The notes under the pieces are model-generated. The model saw only the letters and a list, made by a program, of their open reading frames with translations. It had not been told where the DNA came from and searched no databases. Positions 53,347 to 62,304 of a stretch of DNA of 64,000 bases are shown one piece after another. This DNA comes from Bacillota bacterium. GTDB taxonomy: Bacteria; Bacillota; Clostridia; Oscillospirales; Acutalibacteraceae. The stretch spans positions 1-64,000 of the forward strand of contig JAEZCC010000025.1 in the NCBI GenBank assembly GCA_023412715.1. The letters run 5' to 3'. A program made the translations under genes and the position numbers. Positions within the stretch are counted from its first letter, which is position 1. The number at the start of each line of letters is the position of its first letter.

Positions 53347-54339
53347 TCAGAACATGTCGCTGCAGACCGGGGTCAGAAAAAGCTCTTCCGCCTCGTCGCG
53401 CTCCCGCGTCTGCGCCAAAGCCCACATCAGCTTGGTCACCGCCGCCTCCGGCGTCATATTGCTGGTCTCGACGACGCCTTTGACTTTTTTCGCCTCGCTG
53501 CCGACGGCGTAAACGCCCAGGTCGCTGCCCTCGTGCGGGACCTGCGTGGTGAAGACGACCATTTTGCCGCACGCGGTCCAGTCGCGTACGGCCTGGAGGA
53601 ACTCGCTGCCCCCGCCGTAGTACGGCACCCCGCCGACGCCGAAGCTCTCAATGACCAGCGCGCGGTAACGCTGCTTGAGGTATTCGAAAATGCCGACGTC
53701 CATCCCCGGAATCAGGTGCAGGACGAAGACGCTGTTCTCCATCTCCCCGTAAAAGCGGACCGGGGGCAGCTGCGGGACGGGAAGGAACAGGATCAGCCGC
53801 ATGTCGCTGAATACCGCAGCCTCCGGGTAGTCGATGCTGGCGAAGGCGTTGTAGCTTTTGGTGCGCACCTTGCGGGCGCGGGTCCCGAGGATGACCTTGC
53901 TGTCGAATACGATATGTACGCCCCAGGCCGCGTCGCTGACGGCGTAAAGGAACGCCTGCAGCAGATTTTTCCGCGCGTCCGTGTCGCGGCTGTAGATGGA
54001 TTTCTGCGAGCCGGTCAGCACCACCGGCTTTCTGCTGTTCTGAAGCAGATAAGAGAGGGCCGCGGCCGTGTAGGCCATGGTGTCGGTGCCGTGCGTGACG
54101 ACGAAGCCGTCGTACCGGCCGTAGGCGTCCCGAATGGCGCCGGCGAGGCGCAGCCAGTGCGTCTGGCAGATGTTCGTGCTGTCCAGATTGAAAAGCTGCA
54201 CGGCGTCGACCCGGCAGATGTCGTGCAGCTCCGGCACAAAGGTGAGCAGCTCGGCCGAAGTGACCGAGGGGGAAAGCCCGTTCTCCGTCCCTCTGGCCGC
54301 GATGGTCCCCCCTGTGGCGATGAGTAAAATCTTTTTCAT
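53347..54339 (-). CDS. ansA: Type I L-asparaginase
   Basis: The 330-residue cytoplasmic enzyme hydrolyses asparagine to aspartate and ammonia. It has the first catalytic Thr in LLIATGGTIAARGTENGL and the second set in FVVTHGTDTMAYTAAALSYL, with Thr, Asp and Lys (GSQKSIYSRDTDARKNL) following. There is no signal peptide, so this is the cytoplasmic AnsA type. AAAGGGG precedes the ATG. It stands alone. Confidence 0.93.
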   Translation of the reverse strand: MKKILLIATGGTIAARGTENGLSPSVTSAELLTFVPELHDICRVDAVQLFNLDSTNICQTHWLRLAGAIRDAYGRYDGFVVTHGTDTMAYTAAALSYLLQNSRKPVVLTGSQKSIYSRDTDARKNLLQAFLYAVSDAAWGVHIVFDSKVILGTRARKVRTKSYNAFASIDYPEAAVFSDMRLILFLPVPQLPPVRFYGEMENSVFVLHLIPGMDVGIFEYLKQRYRALVIESFGVGGVPYYGGGSEFLQAVRDWTACGKMVVFTTQVPHEGSDLGVYAVGSEAKKVKGVVETSNMTPEAAVTKLMWALAQTRERDEAEELFLTPVCSDMF

Positions 54340-54457
54340 ACTTTTGCCCCTTTAAGCCCGGCAGCGGGCGGGTCTGCCGAACACATTTTCCTGTCAATCG
54401 TATCATTCCGGGCCGTGAAAAGCAAGGTTTTCCGTTCCTGCAGGGCCGGGAAATCTT

Positions 54458-54486
54458 CTGACAGGCACCGGTATTTGTGGTATACT
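54458..54486 (+). promoter_or_regulatory. Promoter of the hisC-PHP transcript
   Basis: CTGACA (54458-54463) and TATACT (54481-54486) are 17 bp apart, with TGG directly before the -10, an extended -10 form. Confidence 0.6.
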
Positions 54487-54528
54487 TGTGGGGAAGTCAC
54501 AGGAGAAGTCAGGAAAGGAACAGTGGGA

Positions 54529-55587
54529 ATGGGATATATTGCAAGGCGAGCGGAGCGGCTGGTCCCCTATGCGGCGGGCGAGCAGCCGAAAAAGGCCGGA
54601 TTCATCAAGCTGAACACGAACGAAAACCCCTACCCGCCTTCGCCGGCGGTCTTCGCGGCGATCGGCGGGGCTTCGAAAAAGCTTCCCCTTTACCCGGACG
54701 CCGACGCGGAAAATCTGCGCCGCGCGATTGCGGAGCAGGAGGGCGTGACGCCGGAGTGCGTCTACTGCGGCAACGGCAGCGACGAGGTCATCTCCCTTTG
54801 CTTCTACGCTTTCTTCGACGACCGGCTTCCCCTGCTGTTCCCCGACGTTACCTACAGCTTTTACCCGGTGTTCGCGCAGTTTTACGGCATTCCGGTCAGG
54901 CAGATCCCTCTGGATGAAGATTTCCGCATCCGGGCGGAGGATTACCTTCAGCCGGCCGGCGGCGTAATCTTCCCGAACCCGAACGCGCCGACGGGGATTT
55001 TTCTGGAGCCGGGCGAAATCGGCCGCCTGCTGCAATACCACAGCGAAGCCGTCGTCGCCGTCGACGAGGCCTACATCGCGTTCGGCGGGCAGAGCATGGC
55101 GCCGTTCGTCAAGAGCTGCCCCAACCTGCTGGTTATCCGCACGTTCAGCAAATCCCACGCGCTTGCGGGGATGCGGGTCGGCTATGCCATCGGCCAGCCG
55201 CACCTGATTCGGGCGCTGACAAACGTGAAGGACTCGTTCAACTCCTACCCTGTCGACCGCATCGCCGCCGCGGCCGCCGAAGCCGCCGTGCGCGACCCGG
55301 CCTATTACGCGGAAATCGACGGAAAAATCGCCGCGACGCGCGACCGTTTCAGCGCACGGCTTTCCGGGCTCGGCTTCCGGGTGCTGCCGTCGAAAGCGAA
55401 CTTCGTCTTCGCCTCTCACCCCGGCGTCCCCGCAAAGGAGCTGTTCCGCGCGCTGCGGGAAAAAGGCGTCCTCGTGCGGTATTTTGACCGGCCGAGAATC
55501 GACGGCTTTCTGCGCATCACCATCGGCACCGACAAAGACATGGACGCAGTGGCCGCCGTCCTGGCGGACATACTGGGAAAGGAATGA
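54529..55587 (+). CDS. hisC: Histidinol-phosphate aminotransferase-like PLP enzyme
   Basis: The 352-residue fold-type I aminotransferase has KLNTNENPYPPSPAVFAAIG, FPNPNAPTGIFL and the PLP lysine in RTFSKSHALAGMRVGYAIGQ. HisC is the best family match; related enzymes act on aromatic amino acids. No other histidine biosynthesis genes are in the window. GAAAGGA lies nine bases before the ATG at 54529. The PHP gene starts 5 bp after its stop, so they form one unit. Confidence 0.88.
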   Translation: MGYIARRAERLVPYAAGEQPKKAGFIKLNTNENPYPPSPAVFAAIGGASKKLPLYPDADAENLRRAIAEQEGVTPECVYCGNGSDEVISLCFYAFFDDRLPLLFPDVTYSFYPVFAQFYGIPVRQIPLDEDFRIRAEDYLQPAGGVIFPNPNAPTGIFLEPGEIGRLLQYHSEAVVAVDEAYIAFGGQSMAPFVKSCPNLLVIRTFSKSHALAGMRVGYAIGQPHLIRALTNVKDSFNSYPVDRIAAAAAEAAVRDPAYYAEIDGKIAATRDRFSARLSGLGFRVLPSKANFVFASHPGVPAKELFRALREKGVLVRYFDRPRIDGFLRITIGTDKDMDAVAAVLADILGKE

Positions 55588-55591
55588 TAAC

Positions 55592-56494
55592 ATGCGGGAC
55601 ATCTTCGGCGCCGGGGGGAACTGGTACAAGGGCAACCTGCACATGCACACCCTGCGCTCGGACGGGCTGCTTTCCCCGCAGAAAGCAATCGGAATCTACC
55701 GGGAGGCGGGCTACGACTTTCTTGCCCTGACGGACCACTGGGTGCAGAGCGAAACCCGCGAGGGCGGGGAACCGCTGCTGCTGAGCGGATGCGAGTGGGA
55801 CACGGGCAACATGACCGACTCGCCCGTATTCCATATTGTGGGCGTGGGGATGGAATCGAAGGTCGGGCTGGAAGCCTCCCCCGCCCTTCCGCCCCAGCGG
55901 ATCATCGACGCGATCCTCGCGGCGGGCGGGGTGGCAATCCTCGCGCATCCCCTCTGGTCCGTCACAGACCCGGCAGACTGCATGGGCCTGCGCGGCCTGA
56001 GCGGCGCTGAAATCTACAATTCCGTCTCCGGCCTGCCTTGGAACGGCGAACGCGCCGATTCCAGCACCTATATCGACATCTGGGCGTCGAAGGGCAGGTA
56101 TTTCGGGTGCATGGCGGCCGACGACAGCCACGTCTACGGCGGCGAGCAGACGCGCGCCTTCACCATGGTCAAGGCGGAGTCCCGCTCGGCCGGCGCCATA
56201 AAAGACGCGATCCGCGCGGGTAATTTTTACGCAAGCCAGGGACCGCGGCTCGAATCCGTCCGCGTCTCCGAAAGCGCGGTCGAGGTGGAATGCTCCCCGG
56301 TGGAAACAATCGTTTTCAACAGCAACACGGTCTGGTGCGGCGACAGGGTCTTCACGGGAGAACGCGGACGCACGGAAGCCGTCTACCAGATCAAGCCGAC
56401 CGACCGGTATGTGCGCGTCATGCTGATCGACGCCTCCGGACGAAAAGCCTGGTCTTCCCCGATTCCGATTCAAAAAGCACGGGAAGCCCTCTGA
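55592..56494 (+). CDS. PHP-domain phosphoesterase
   Basis: The 300-residue protein has the PHP metal-site motifs: GNLHMHTLRSDG (HxH), FLALTDHW, GCEWDTG, and ILAHPLWS, with ADDSHVYGG near the C-terminus. It resembles stand-alone PHP hydrolases of the CehA/McbA kind rather than the short HisK histidinol phosphatase. Its coupling to the HisC-like gene suggests a phosphorylated amino-acid-type substrate, but this is inference. AAAGGA precedes the ATG. Confidence 0.88.
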   Translation: MRDIFGAGGNWYKGNLHMHTLRSDGLLSPQKAIGIYREAGYDFLALTDHWVQSETREGGEPLLLSGCEWDTGNMTDSPVFHIVGVGMESKVGLEASPALPPQRIIDAILAAGGVAILAHPLWSVTDPADCMGLRGLSGAEIYNSVSGLPWNGERADSSTYIDIWASKGRYFGCMAADDSHVYGGEQTRAFTMVKAESRSAGAIKDAIRAGNFYASQGPRLESVRVSESAVEVECSPVETIVFNSNTVWCGDRVFTGERGRTEAVYQIKPTDRYVRVMLIDASGRKAWSSPIPIQKAREAL

Positions 56495-56638
56495 GCCACC
56501 GTCTCACGGGAATTTCTCTTTTGTCGGAACGCGGCCGCTTTCCCCGGCTTTTCCAATACGGCCCTGCCGAAAAAATCTTCCCCGGCGGCAGACAGGCAAA
56601 GAACGCAGCAACGAAAACAGCTGAAAAAGGAGCAGTCC

Positions 56639-57262
56639 ATGACGAACCACATCATCTTTGACGTCGACGGCACTTTATGGGATTCCACGGGGGTGGTTGC
56701 CAAAGCCTGGAACCGGGCCATCGCTGAGGTCGGCGGAACGTCGGCGGTCATGACCCCTGCCGTTCTAAAAAAAGAATTCGGAAAAACGATGGACGTCATC
56801 GCCGACGATCTGTTCCCCGACGCCGACGGACAGACGAAGGAACAGCTGGTGCAGAGATGCCGCCTCTACGAGCAGGACGTCCTGTCGGCGACGACCGATT
56901 CCCTGCTGTTCCCGTCCGTCCGGGAGACCCTCCGGGCGCTTTCCGGCAGGTGCCTTCTGTACATCGTCAGCAACTGCCAGTCCGGCTACATCGAGATGTT
57001 CATGGAAAAAGCGGGAGTAGAAGCGTATATCACGGATTTCGAATGCTTCGGGGACACCGGCATGGGAAAAGCGGAAAACATCAGGCTCCTAATGGAGCGA
57101 AACCACCTGAAGGACGCGGTGTACGTGGGGGACACCCAGGGCGATTACGAGGCGACGGCGGCCGCGGGAATCCCGTTTATCTTTGCGAAATACGGATTCG
57201 GCAATGTCGAAAAGCCGTTTCTGACCATCGATAAAATCGACGATCTTCTGAATCTCTTTTAA
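56639..57262 (+). CDS. HAD-family phosphatase (phosphoglycolate phosphatase-like)
   Basis: The 207-residue HAD enzyme has motif I FDVDGTLWDST with the nucleophile Asp, a cap domain, motif II YIVSNCQSGY, and motif III with VYVGDTQGDYEATAAAGIPF. It should act on a small phosphorylated metabolite. GGAG lies before the ATG. It is 144 bp after the PHP gene, so may be on the same transcript or have its own promoter. Confidence 0.9.
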   Translation: MTNHIIFDVDGTLWDSTGVVAKAWNRAIAEVGGTSAVMTPAVLKKEFGKTMDVIADDLFPDADGQTKEQLVQRCRLYEQDVLSATTDSLLFPSVRETLRALSGRCLLYIVSNCQSGYIEMFMEKAGVEAYITDFECFGDTGMGKAENIRLLMERNHLKDAVYVGDTQGDYEATAAAGIPFIFAKYGFGNVEKPFLTIDKIDDLLNLF

Positions 57263-57281
57263 CACGGCGGAAGAACCGTTC

Positions 57282-57322
57282 GCCCCCGGCCTTCTATCCT
57301 GCGAAGGCCGGGGGCATTTTTC
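57282..57322. terminator. Terminator between the HAD and GNAT genes
   Basis: GCCCCCGGCCTTC (57282-57294) and GAAGGCCGGGGGC (57303-57315) pair perfectly and are followed by ATTTTT on the plus strand. The two genes are convergent. Confidence 0.8.
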
Positions 57323-57344
57323 TGCTGCTGCGGCCGCGGCAAGG

Positions 57345-58088
57345 CTACGTCTGGTCCAGCCCCGACCAGTAAACCATGCCGGCGGCGATGGAAAAGCCGA
57401 GCTCGCGGTGAAGAGACAGGGAAACGCCGTTGCCCACGATAATGTGCGAATACGGCACCCTGCCCTGCTCCAGCAGCCGGTTGACCAGAAAAGCCGCCAG
57501 CGACGCAGCGACGCCCCGGCGGCGGTATTCCGGCAGCACCTCCAGCATGCCCATGGCCCCTTCCTCGTGGATCCCGATGAAGCCGGCCGGGCGGCCGTCC
57601 GCAAAAGCGCCGAACACGGCCCCGGCGGCAAGCCTGCCGCGCAGGTAATCGCTGTCGTCCGCATGGGAATAATGCTCCTGCAAAAAAGGCAGATATTCTT
57701 TTCCCAGCCGCCGGATATCGGCACCGCCGCGCTCCGGCAGAGGCCGGCGGGGCAGATAGACCGCCTGCCGGCAGGGAGTCATCGCCGAAATGCCGAATTT
57801 GCTTTTCACGGCGGAAAGGTAAAAATCCTGATGCGCGACAAGCAGCTCCGCCCGGTCGAGCAGGCCGAGCATTTCTGCCGCCGCTTTTTCCGCCGCCGCG
57901 CTCATCATGACCACCCCGCACGCCGCATGGCGAAGCAGCACGCCTTCGCCGGAAGCATACAGCAGCTCGGCGTCCCCGCGGCGGATACATTGGAGCATAT
58001 CCATGTGCAGCAGGGGATCCTTCGACAGATAGGCGGCGGCTTTCTCGCCGTCTATGACTCCCCGACGGCAGTTTTTACAAGATTCCAT
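57345..58088 (-). CDS. GNAT-family N-acetyltransferase
   Basis: The 247-residue protein has an N-terminal cysteine-containing region of unknown fold and a C-terminal GNAT domain: VFGAFADGRPAGFIGIHEEG, MGMLEVLPEYRRRGVAASLA (acetyl-CoA pyrophosphate loop) and NGVSLSLHRELGFS. The substrate is unknown. The layout resembles two-domain GNATs with a divergent N-terminal half. GGAGGGAAGGG lies upstream of the ATG. Confidence 0.87.
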   Translation of the reverse strand: MESCKNCRRGVIDGEKAAAYLSKDPLLHMDMLQCIRRGDAELLYASGEGVLLRHAACGVVMMSAAAEKAAAEMLGLLDRAELLVAHQDFYLSAVKSKFGISAMTPCRQAVYLPRRPLPERGGADIRRLGKEYLPFLQEHYSHADDSDYLRGRLAAGAVFGAFADGRPAGFIGIHEEGAMGMLEVLPEYRRRGVAASLAAFLVNRLLEQGRVPYSHIIVGNGVSLSLHRELGFSIAAGMVYWSGLDQT

Positions 58089-58506
58089 TCGGCTTTCCCT
58101 TCCCTCCCGGCTCTGCCGGGCACCATAACAATTGTATCACAGGCGGGCAACAAAACGCGGAATTGATTCATAAAAGTCATAAAGTCATCTTATGATTACT
58201 ATATAGAACTAACAGGCATTTTTATTGTGTTACCATAAAAATATTAGCAATCTAGATTTAAGAGTGCTAAAATTCCGGAAGGATTTCTGTCAACTCAACT
58301 GCATAGAGTTCCCGGACCTTTTTGATTTTTAGCCTCGGCTGGAGATCAAAAAGGTTTTTTCTTTGTTTTATGACCGAAACCCTGAAAAAACAAACCAGAA
58401 CGACAGTTTCCGGGCGGACGCCGCGGGACGGTTCGGGGCGAAAGCCGAATTTTCCCGAAGCCTCCGGCCATATAAAACTGCGCAGAAAACAAAGGAGGGA
58501 TTTTTT
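58089..58506 (+). promoter_or_regulatory. Long leader of the sugar-nucleotide operon
   Basis: The region between divergent genes is AT-rich from 58160 to 58300. It has an inverted repeat TCATAA/TTATGA (58177-58195). From 58274 to 58315 it can form an outer TCCGG/CCGGA stem with an inner AACTC/GAGTT stem, followed by the terminator at 58316-58360. I match it to no riboswitch class that I know. Confidence 0.4.
58316..58360 (+). terminator. Intrinsic terminator in the operon leader
   Basis: ACCTTTTTGAT (58316-58326) and ATCAAAAAGGT (58345-58355) pair perfectly around a loop that holds its own AGCC/GGCT stem; six T follow. It lies 147 bp before the first start codon, so it may be a regulated attenuator. 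Confidence 0.6.
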
Positions 58507-59553
58507 ATGAAAGCATTGTTGTTGGTCGGCGGAAAGGGCACGCGGTTAAGGCCTTTAACTGACAGGCTCCCCAAGCCGATGGTGCCCGTCATGGGCAGAC
58601 CGCTTCTGGAAAGGACGCTGGAAACGCTGAGGCGCCACCGCGTCGACGAAATCGTGCTGAGCACCTGTTACAAATCCGAGTGCATCCGCCGGTACTTCGG
58701 CGACGGGTCGGAGCTGGGGCTGAAAATTCATTATGCGCAGGAAGATTTTCCGCTCGGCACGGGAGGAGCCGTCAAAAATGCCGAAAACTATTTTACGGAG
58801 CCTTTCTTCGTGCTGAACGCGGACATCCTGAGCAATATCGATTTCGGAGAAATGATGCGTTTCCACAGGCGGAAAAAAGCCGGCGTCACAATCGCCGTCA
58901 CGCAGGTGAAAAATCCGTCCGCGTACGGCGTGATAGAAACCGACGAAGACGGGTACGCCGCGTCTTTCCGGGAAAAGCCGAAGCAGACCGCCTCGCACCT
59001 GATCAACGCCGGCGCCTATGTTTTCGATCCGGACGTCCTCAGAAGGATCCCGTCCGGCAGGGCGGTGTCCGTCGAGCGGGAGGTGTTCCCGAAGCTGCTG
59101 GAAGACGGCCGCAGAATCGCAGTGTACCAGGGGTGCGATTACTGGCTGGACATCGGCACGCCGGAAAAATACGTTCAGGCACACCGCGACGCTTTCGTGG
59201 GGAAGCTTCGCCTGCCGGAAGTGAGCTTCAGCAGGCACGCGGTTTACAGCAGGCGCAACGCACAAATCAGCGGGACCGCTTTGATCCGCGGGCCGGTGTA
59301 TCTCGGCCGTGACGTCCGGATCATGAACGGCGCCGTGGTCGGCCCCTATGCCGTAATCGGCGACGACTGCATCATAGGGAACCAGTGCGAGGTCTCAAGC
59401 TGCCTGCTGTGGAACCGGGTGGCCGTGGAAAGCGGCACCAAAATGGCGGAATGCATCGTCACCGACGACTGCCGCATTCAGAACATGCCGCGGTGCCGCC
59501 GCATGATTTATACGCCGGACACTCTGGAAGCCGCGCAGGATGAAGCGATCTGA
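58507..59553 (+). CDS. Mannose-1-phosphate guanylyltransferase-type nucleotidyltransferase
   Basis: The 348-residue protein has an NTP-transferase domain beginning LLVGGKGTRLRPLTDRLPKP, with LGTGGAVKNAENYF and DYWLDIGTPEKYVQAHRDAF, and a left-handed beta-helix C-terminal region (residues 250-340) with hexapeptide-like repeats. This is the GDP-mannose pyrophosphorylase-like group; glucose-1-phosphate cannot be excluded. AAAGGAGG precedes the ATG at 58507. The glycosyltransferase gene follows after 48 bp. Confidence 0.87.
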   Translation: MKALLLVGGKGTRLRPLTDRLPKPMVPVMGRPLLERTLETLRRHRVDEIVLSTCYKSECIRRYFGDGSELGLKIHYAQEDFPLGTGGAVKNAENYFTEPFFVLNADILSNIDFGEMMRFHRRKKAGVTIAVTQVKNPSAYGVIETDEDGYAASFREKPKQTASHLINAGAYVFDPDVLRRIPSGRAVSVEREVFPKLLEDGRRIAVYQGCDYWLDIGTPEKYVQAHRDAFVGKLRLPEVSFSRHAVYSRRNAQISGTALIRGPVYLGRDVRIMNGAVVGPYAVIGDDCIIGNQCEVSSCLLWNRVAVESGTKMAECIVTDDCRIQNMPRCRRMIYTPDTLEAAQDEAI

Positions 59554-59601
59554 CGCTTTACCGCGCCGCAGAAAATAAATTTGCATTGGAAGTGTAAGCC
59601 C

Positions 59602-60777
59602 GTGAACACCGAACGGCAGAATTTAACAATTGGATTTTTAAGTACCTATCCGCCCCGGGAATGCGGAATCGCAACGTTTACCCAGGACCTCGTGCAGGCG
59701 CTGAAAAGAAGCAGGCGGTTCAAAATCGAGGTTGCGGCGGTCAGCGACAGGCCCTACGATTACGGCGAAGACGTCGCGTTTCAACTGCCGCAGCAGGACC
59801 GGGAAAGCTATGAAGAGGCCGCGCGGCGGATCAACCGGTCCGGCGTGCAGCTTCTTGTGGTGGAACACGAATACGGCATCTACGGCGGCGAATGCGGCGA
59901 ATATCTGCTGGAGCTGTTCGGCCGCATCGAAAAGCCGGTCGTTTCCACGTTCCACACGGTCCTCCCGGAACCGGACCAGAAGCAGAAAGCCATCCTGCGG
60001 ACCCTGTGCGAAAAAAGCGCGGCGGTGGTGACAATGGCGTCGAACTCCGCCGCCGTGCTGCGCGGCGTTTACGGCGCCGACCCGGACAAAATCAGGGTGA
60101 TCCCGCACGGGGTCCCGGAATTCGACCTGCCCCCTCGGGAACAGCTGAAACGGGAAGCGCACCTCGAAGGCCGCACAGTCGTCAGCACGTTCGGGCTGAT
60201 CAGCCCTGGCAAAGGGCTGGAATACGGAATCGAAGCCATTGCCGAAGCCGCCCGAAAGCACCCAGACATTTTTTACCTGATTCTCGGGCGGACGCACCCC
60301 GTCGTCAAACGGGAGTTCGGCGAGGCATACCGCAGAAGCCTTGAAAAGCTCGTGGCCGACCGCGGCTTACAGAAGAACGTCGGGTTCGTCGACCGGTACC
60401 TCACCAAAGGGGAGCTGGCCCGGTACCTGAAGCTTTCCGACATCTATATGACGCCGTATCTCGGCCGGGACCAGGCGGTCAGCGGAACGCTCGCCTACGC
60501 GGTGGGGTACGGCAGGGCGGTCGTTTCCACCCCGTACCTGTACGCGCAGGAAGTATTGGCAGACGGCAGGGGCATGCTGGCAGAATTCAGGGACGCCGGC
60601 TCGCTTGCCGGCTGCATCGGATATCTCGCGGAGCATCCGGAAGAAAAGGCGCGGATGGAGCAGAAGGCCGCCCGTTACGGCAAGGCCATGACATGGCCCC
60701 GGGTGGCGGAGCAATACGGCGAGACCTTTTTCAGCGTGCTCCGCAGGTTTTCCGCGCAGGGCGGTGGTTCCCGATGA
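59602..60777 (+). CDS. GT4-type glycosyltransferase
   Basis: The 391-residue GT-B enzyme has an N-terminal domain with STYPPRECGIATFTQDLVQA and HTVLPEPDQKQK, and a C-terminal nucleotide-sugar domain with FGLISPGKGLEYGIEAIAEA, ILGRTHPVVK and YLGRDQAVSGTLAYAVGYGR. It would use the product of the upstream enzyme, for example GDP-mannose, to extend a glycan. The start is GTG at 59602 with GGAAGTG upstream. Its stop overlaps the next start by four bases. Confidence 0.88.
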   Translation: MNTERQNLTIGFLSTYPPRECGIATFTQDLVQALKRSRRFKIEVAAVSDRPYDYGEDVAFQLPQQDRESYEEAARRINRSGVQLLVVEHEYGIYGGECGEYLLELFGRIEKPVVSTFHTVLPEPDQKQKAILRTLCEKSAAVVTMASNSAAVLRGVYGADPDKIRVIPHGVPEFDLPPREQLKREAHLEGRTVVSTFGLISPGKGLEYGIEAIAEAARKHPDIFYLILGRTHPVVKREFGEAYRRSLEKLVADRGLQKNVGFVDRYLTKGELARYLKLSDIYMTPYLGRDQAVSGTLAYAVGYGRAVVSTPYLYAQEVLADGRGMLAEFRDAGSLAGCIGYLAEHPEEKARMEQKAARYGKAMTWPRVAEQYGETFFSVLRRFSAQGGGSR

Positions 60778-61787
60778 GCAGTACCGTCCCGGACGACACG
60801 CACGTCTTCCGCATGACCGACTGCACCGGCATGCTGCAGCACGCGGCAGGCAGCGTTCCCGACCCGTCGGAAGGATACGCGACCGACGACAATGCAAGGG
60901 CCCTCATCATGGCGGCGCTTCTGTACGAAAAAACGGAAAAGCGGAAATACCTGGACCTTGTCTTCCGCTACCTCTCTTTTCTGATTTACGCCCAAAACGG
61001 CGGCTGGTTCCGGAATTTTATGGATTACAACCGCAATTTTGTTGAAAAGAAGGGCTCGCAGGACTGCTTCGGCCGCTGTGTTCTGAGCTTGGGCTTTCTT
61101 GCGGGACGCTCCGGGCTCCCGGCCGGCATACGAGGGACCGCCGGCTCCCTGCTGGAAAAATGCCTCCCCCGCTGCGGGGAGCTCCGCTTTCCGCGTTCCA
61201 AAGCTTACGCTGCAATCGGGCTCGGACTATGGAAAAAGCCGCAGGCCGTGCCCCTGATGCGGAAGCTGGGCGCGGAGATTCTGGATACATACAGTCAGAA
61301 TTCCACGGACGGCTGGCATTGGTTTGAAAATTCCGTGACCTATTGCAACGCCGTGCTCCCATGGGCGCTGCTGGCGGTCTGCGAGAGGACAGGCGACAGG
61401 GAATATCTAGCGGCAGGCATCGAAAGCCTGGATTTCCTTCTGAAGACAACATTCAAGGGAGAGCTCTTCCGCCCGGTCGGCTGCAAAGGCTGGCTGCAGA
61501 AAGGCAATGCGCCGGCGGCATACGATCAGCAACCGGTCGAAGCCTGCGGAACGCTGCTGGCCTGTCTGGCGGCCTGCCGGCTGACCGGAGAAAAGGATTA
61601 CCGCGACTGTGCATATGCCTGCCTTGGCTGGTACACCGGGAAAAACACCCGGCGCATCAACATGATCGACCCCGAAAGCGGCGGCTGCATGGACGGCATC
61701 ACGCCGCAGGGGGCGAATCGGAACGAAGGCGCGGAAAGCCTCATCTCGTGGATGATTTCTTCGCTCGCGCTGCCGGGCGCAGACTGA
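60774..61787 (+). CDS. Six-hairpin-type protein paired with the glycosyltransferase
   Basis: The 337-residue protein has the alpha/alpha-barrel pattern of six-hairpin glycosidase-like proteins, with FRMTDCTGMLQHAAGSVP and DPSEGYATDDNARALIMAAL near the N-terminus and QQPVEACGTLLACLAA later. This DDNARAL-type domain is found next to or fused with GT4 enzymes in many bacteria; its reaction is not known. It may trim or bind the glycan made by its partner. Start ATG at 60774 overlaps the previous stop (ATGA). Confidence 0.82.
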   Translation: MSSTVPDDTHVFRMTDCTGMLQHAAGSVPDPSEGYATDDNARALIMAALLYEKTEKRKYLDLVFRYLSFLIYAQNGGWFRNFMDYNRNFVEKKGSQDCFGRCVLSLGFLAGRSGLPAGIRGTAGSLLEKCLPRCGELRFPRSKAYAAIGLGLWKKPQAVPLMRKLGAEILDTYSQNSTDGWHWFENSVTYCNAVLPWALLAVCERTGDREYLAAGIESLDFLLKTTFKGELFRPVGCKGWLQKGNAPAAYDQQPVEACGTLLACLAACRLTGEKDYRDCAYACLGWYTGKNTRRINMIDPESGGCMDGITPQGANRNEGAESLISWMISSLALPGAD

Positions 61788-61790
61788 ATA

Positions 61791-61813
61791 ATCTCGGGTT
61801 CGAATCCCCGATA
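61791..61813 (+). repeat. Orphan tRNA T-arm-like sequence
   Basis: GGGTTCGAATCCC and its flanks (61791-61813) match 19 of 21 bases of the T-arm of the nearby tRNA-Lys, in the opposite orientation. No complete tRNA surrounds it. Confidence 0.5.
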
Positions 61814-61822
61814 AGCAATAAG

Positions 61823-61851
61823 AAAAAGACAGGCATTCCGCAATGCCTGTC
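61823..61851 (-). terminator. Terminator of the tRNA cluster
   Basis: GACAGGCATT (61828-61837) and AATGCCTGTC (61842-61851) pair perfectly around four bases; on the minus strand TTTTTCTT follows, 6 bp after the tRNA-Lys CCA. Confidence 0.85.
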
Positions 61852-61856
61852 CTGAT

Positions 61857-61932
61857 TGGTGAACCATCGGGGATTCGAACCCCGGACACCCTGATTAAAA
61901 GTCAGGTGCTCTACCGGCTGAGCTAATGATTC
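61857..61932 (-). tRNA. tRNA-Lys (anticodon TTT)
   Basis: The cloverleaf reads GAATCAT at the 5' end, anticodon loop CTTTTAA, T-loop GGTTCGAATCC and an encoded CCA. It is the last of the five tRNA genes. Confidence 0.95.
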
Positions 61933-62019
61933 ATATGAAATAAACGGAAACGGCGCAGGGCCGGGCCAGTCATGAAAAAAACCTGCCCCATCGCACAAAC
62001 AGCCTTCAGAGCAGGCTTT

Positions 62020-62095
62020 TGGCTGGGCTGGCAGGATTTGAACCTACGAAATGACGGAGTCAAAGTCCGTTGCCTTACCCCTTGGCTACAGCCCA
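62020..62095 (-). tRNA. tRNA-Gln (anticodon TTG)
   Basis: Acceptor TGGGCTG/CAGCCCA, anticodon loop CTTTGAC, T-loop GGTTCAAATCC, discriminator G and encoded CCA. The 5' U-A pair is typical of bacterial tRNA-Gln. Confidence 0.95.
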
Positions 62096-62137
62096 TTGCA
62101 AAATGCGGCAAAGAAGCCGCACGCTTCCTTTTATATG

Positions 62138-62215
62138 TGGGGTGGAAGGTGGGATTCGAACCCACGGTCTCCAGTGCCACAAACTGGCGCTTTAACCAGC
62201 TAAGCTACATCCACC
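62138..62215 (-). tRNA. tRNA-His (anticodon GTG)
   Basis: Anticodon loop TTGTGGC in a CCAGT/ACTGG stem, T-loop GGTTCGAATCC, and CCA is encoded. The extra G at position -1 pairs with discriminator C, the identity mark of tRNA-His. Confidence 0.95.
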
Positions 62216-62224
62216 ATATCCCTC

Positions 62225-62301
<77 letters not shown>

Positions 62302-62304
62302 AAA

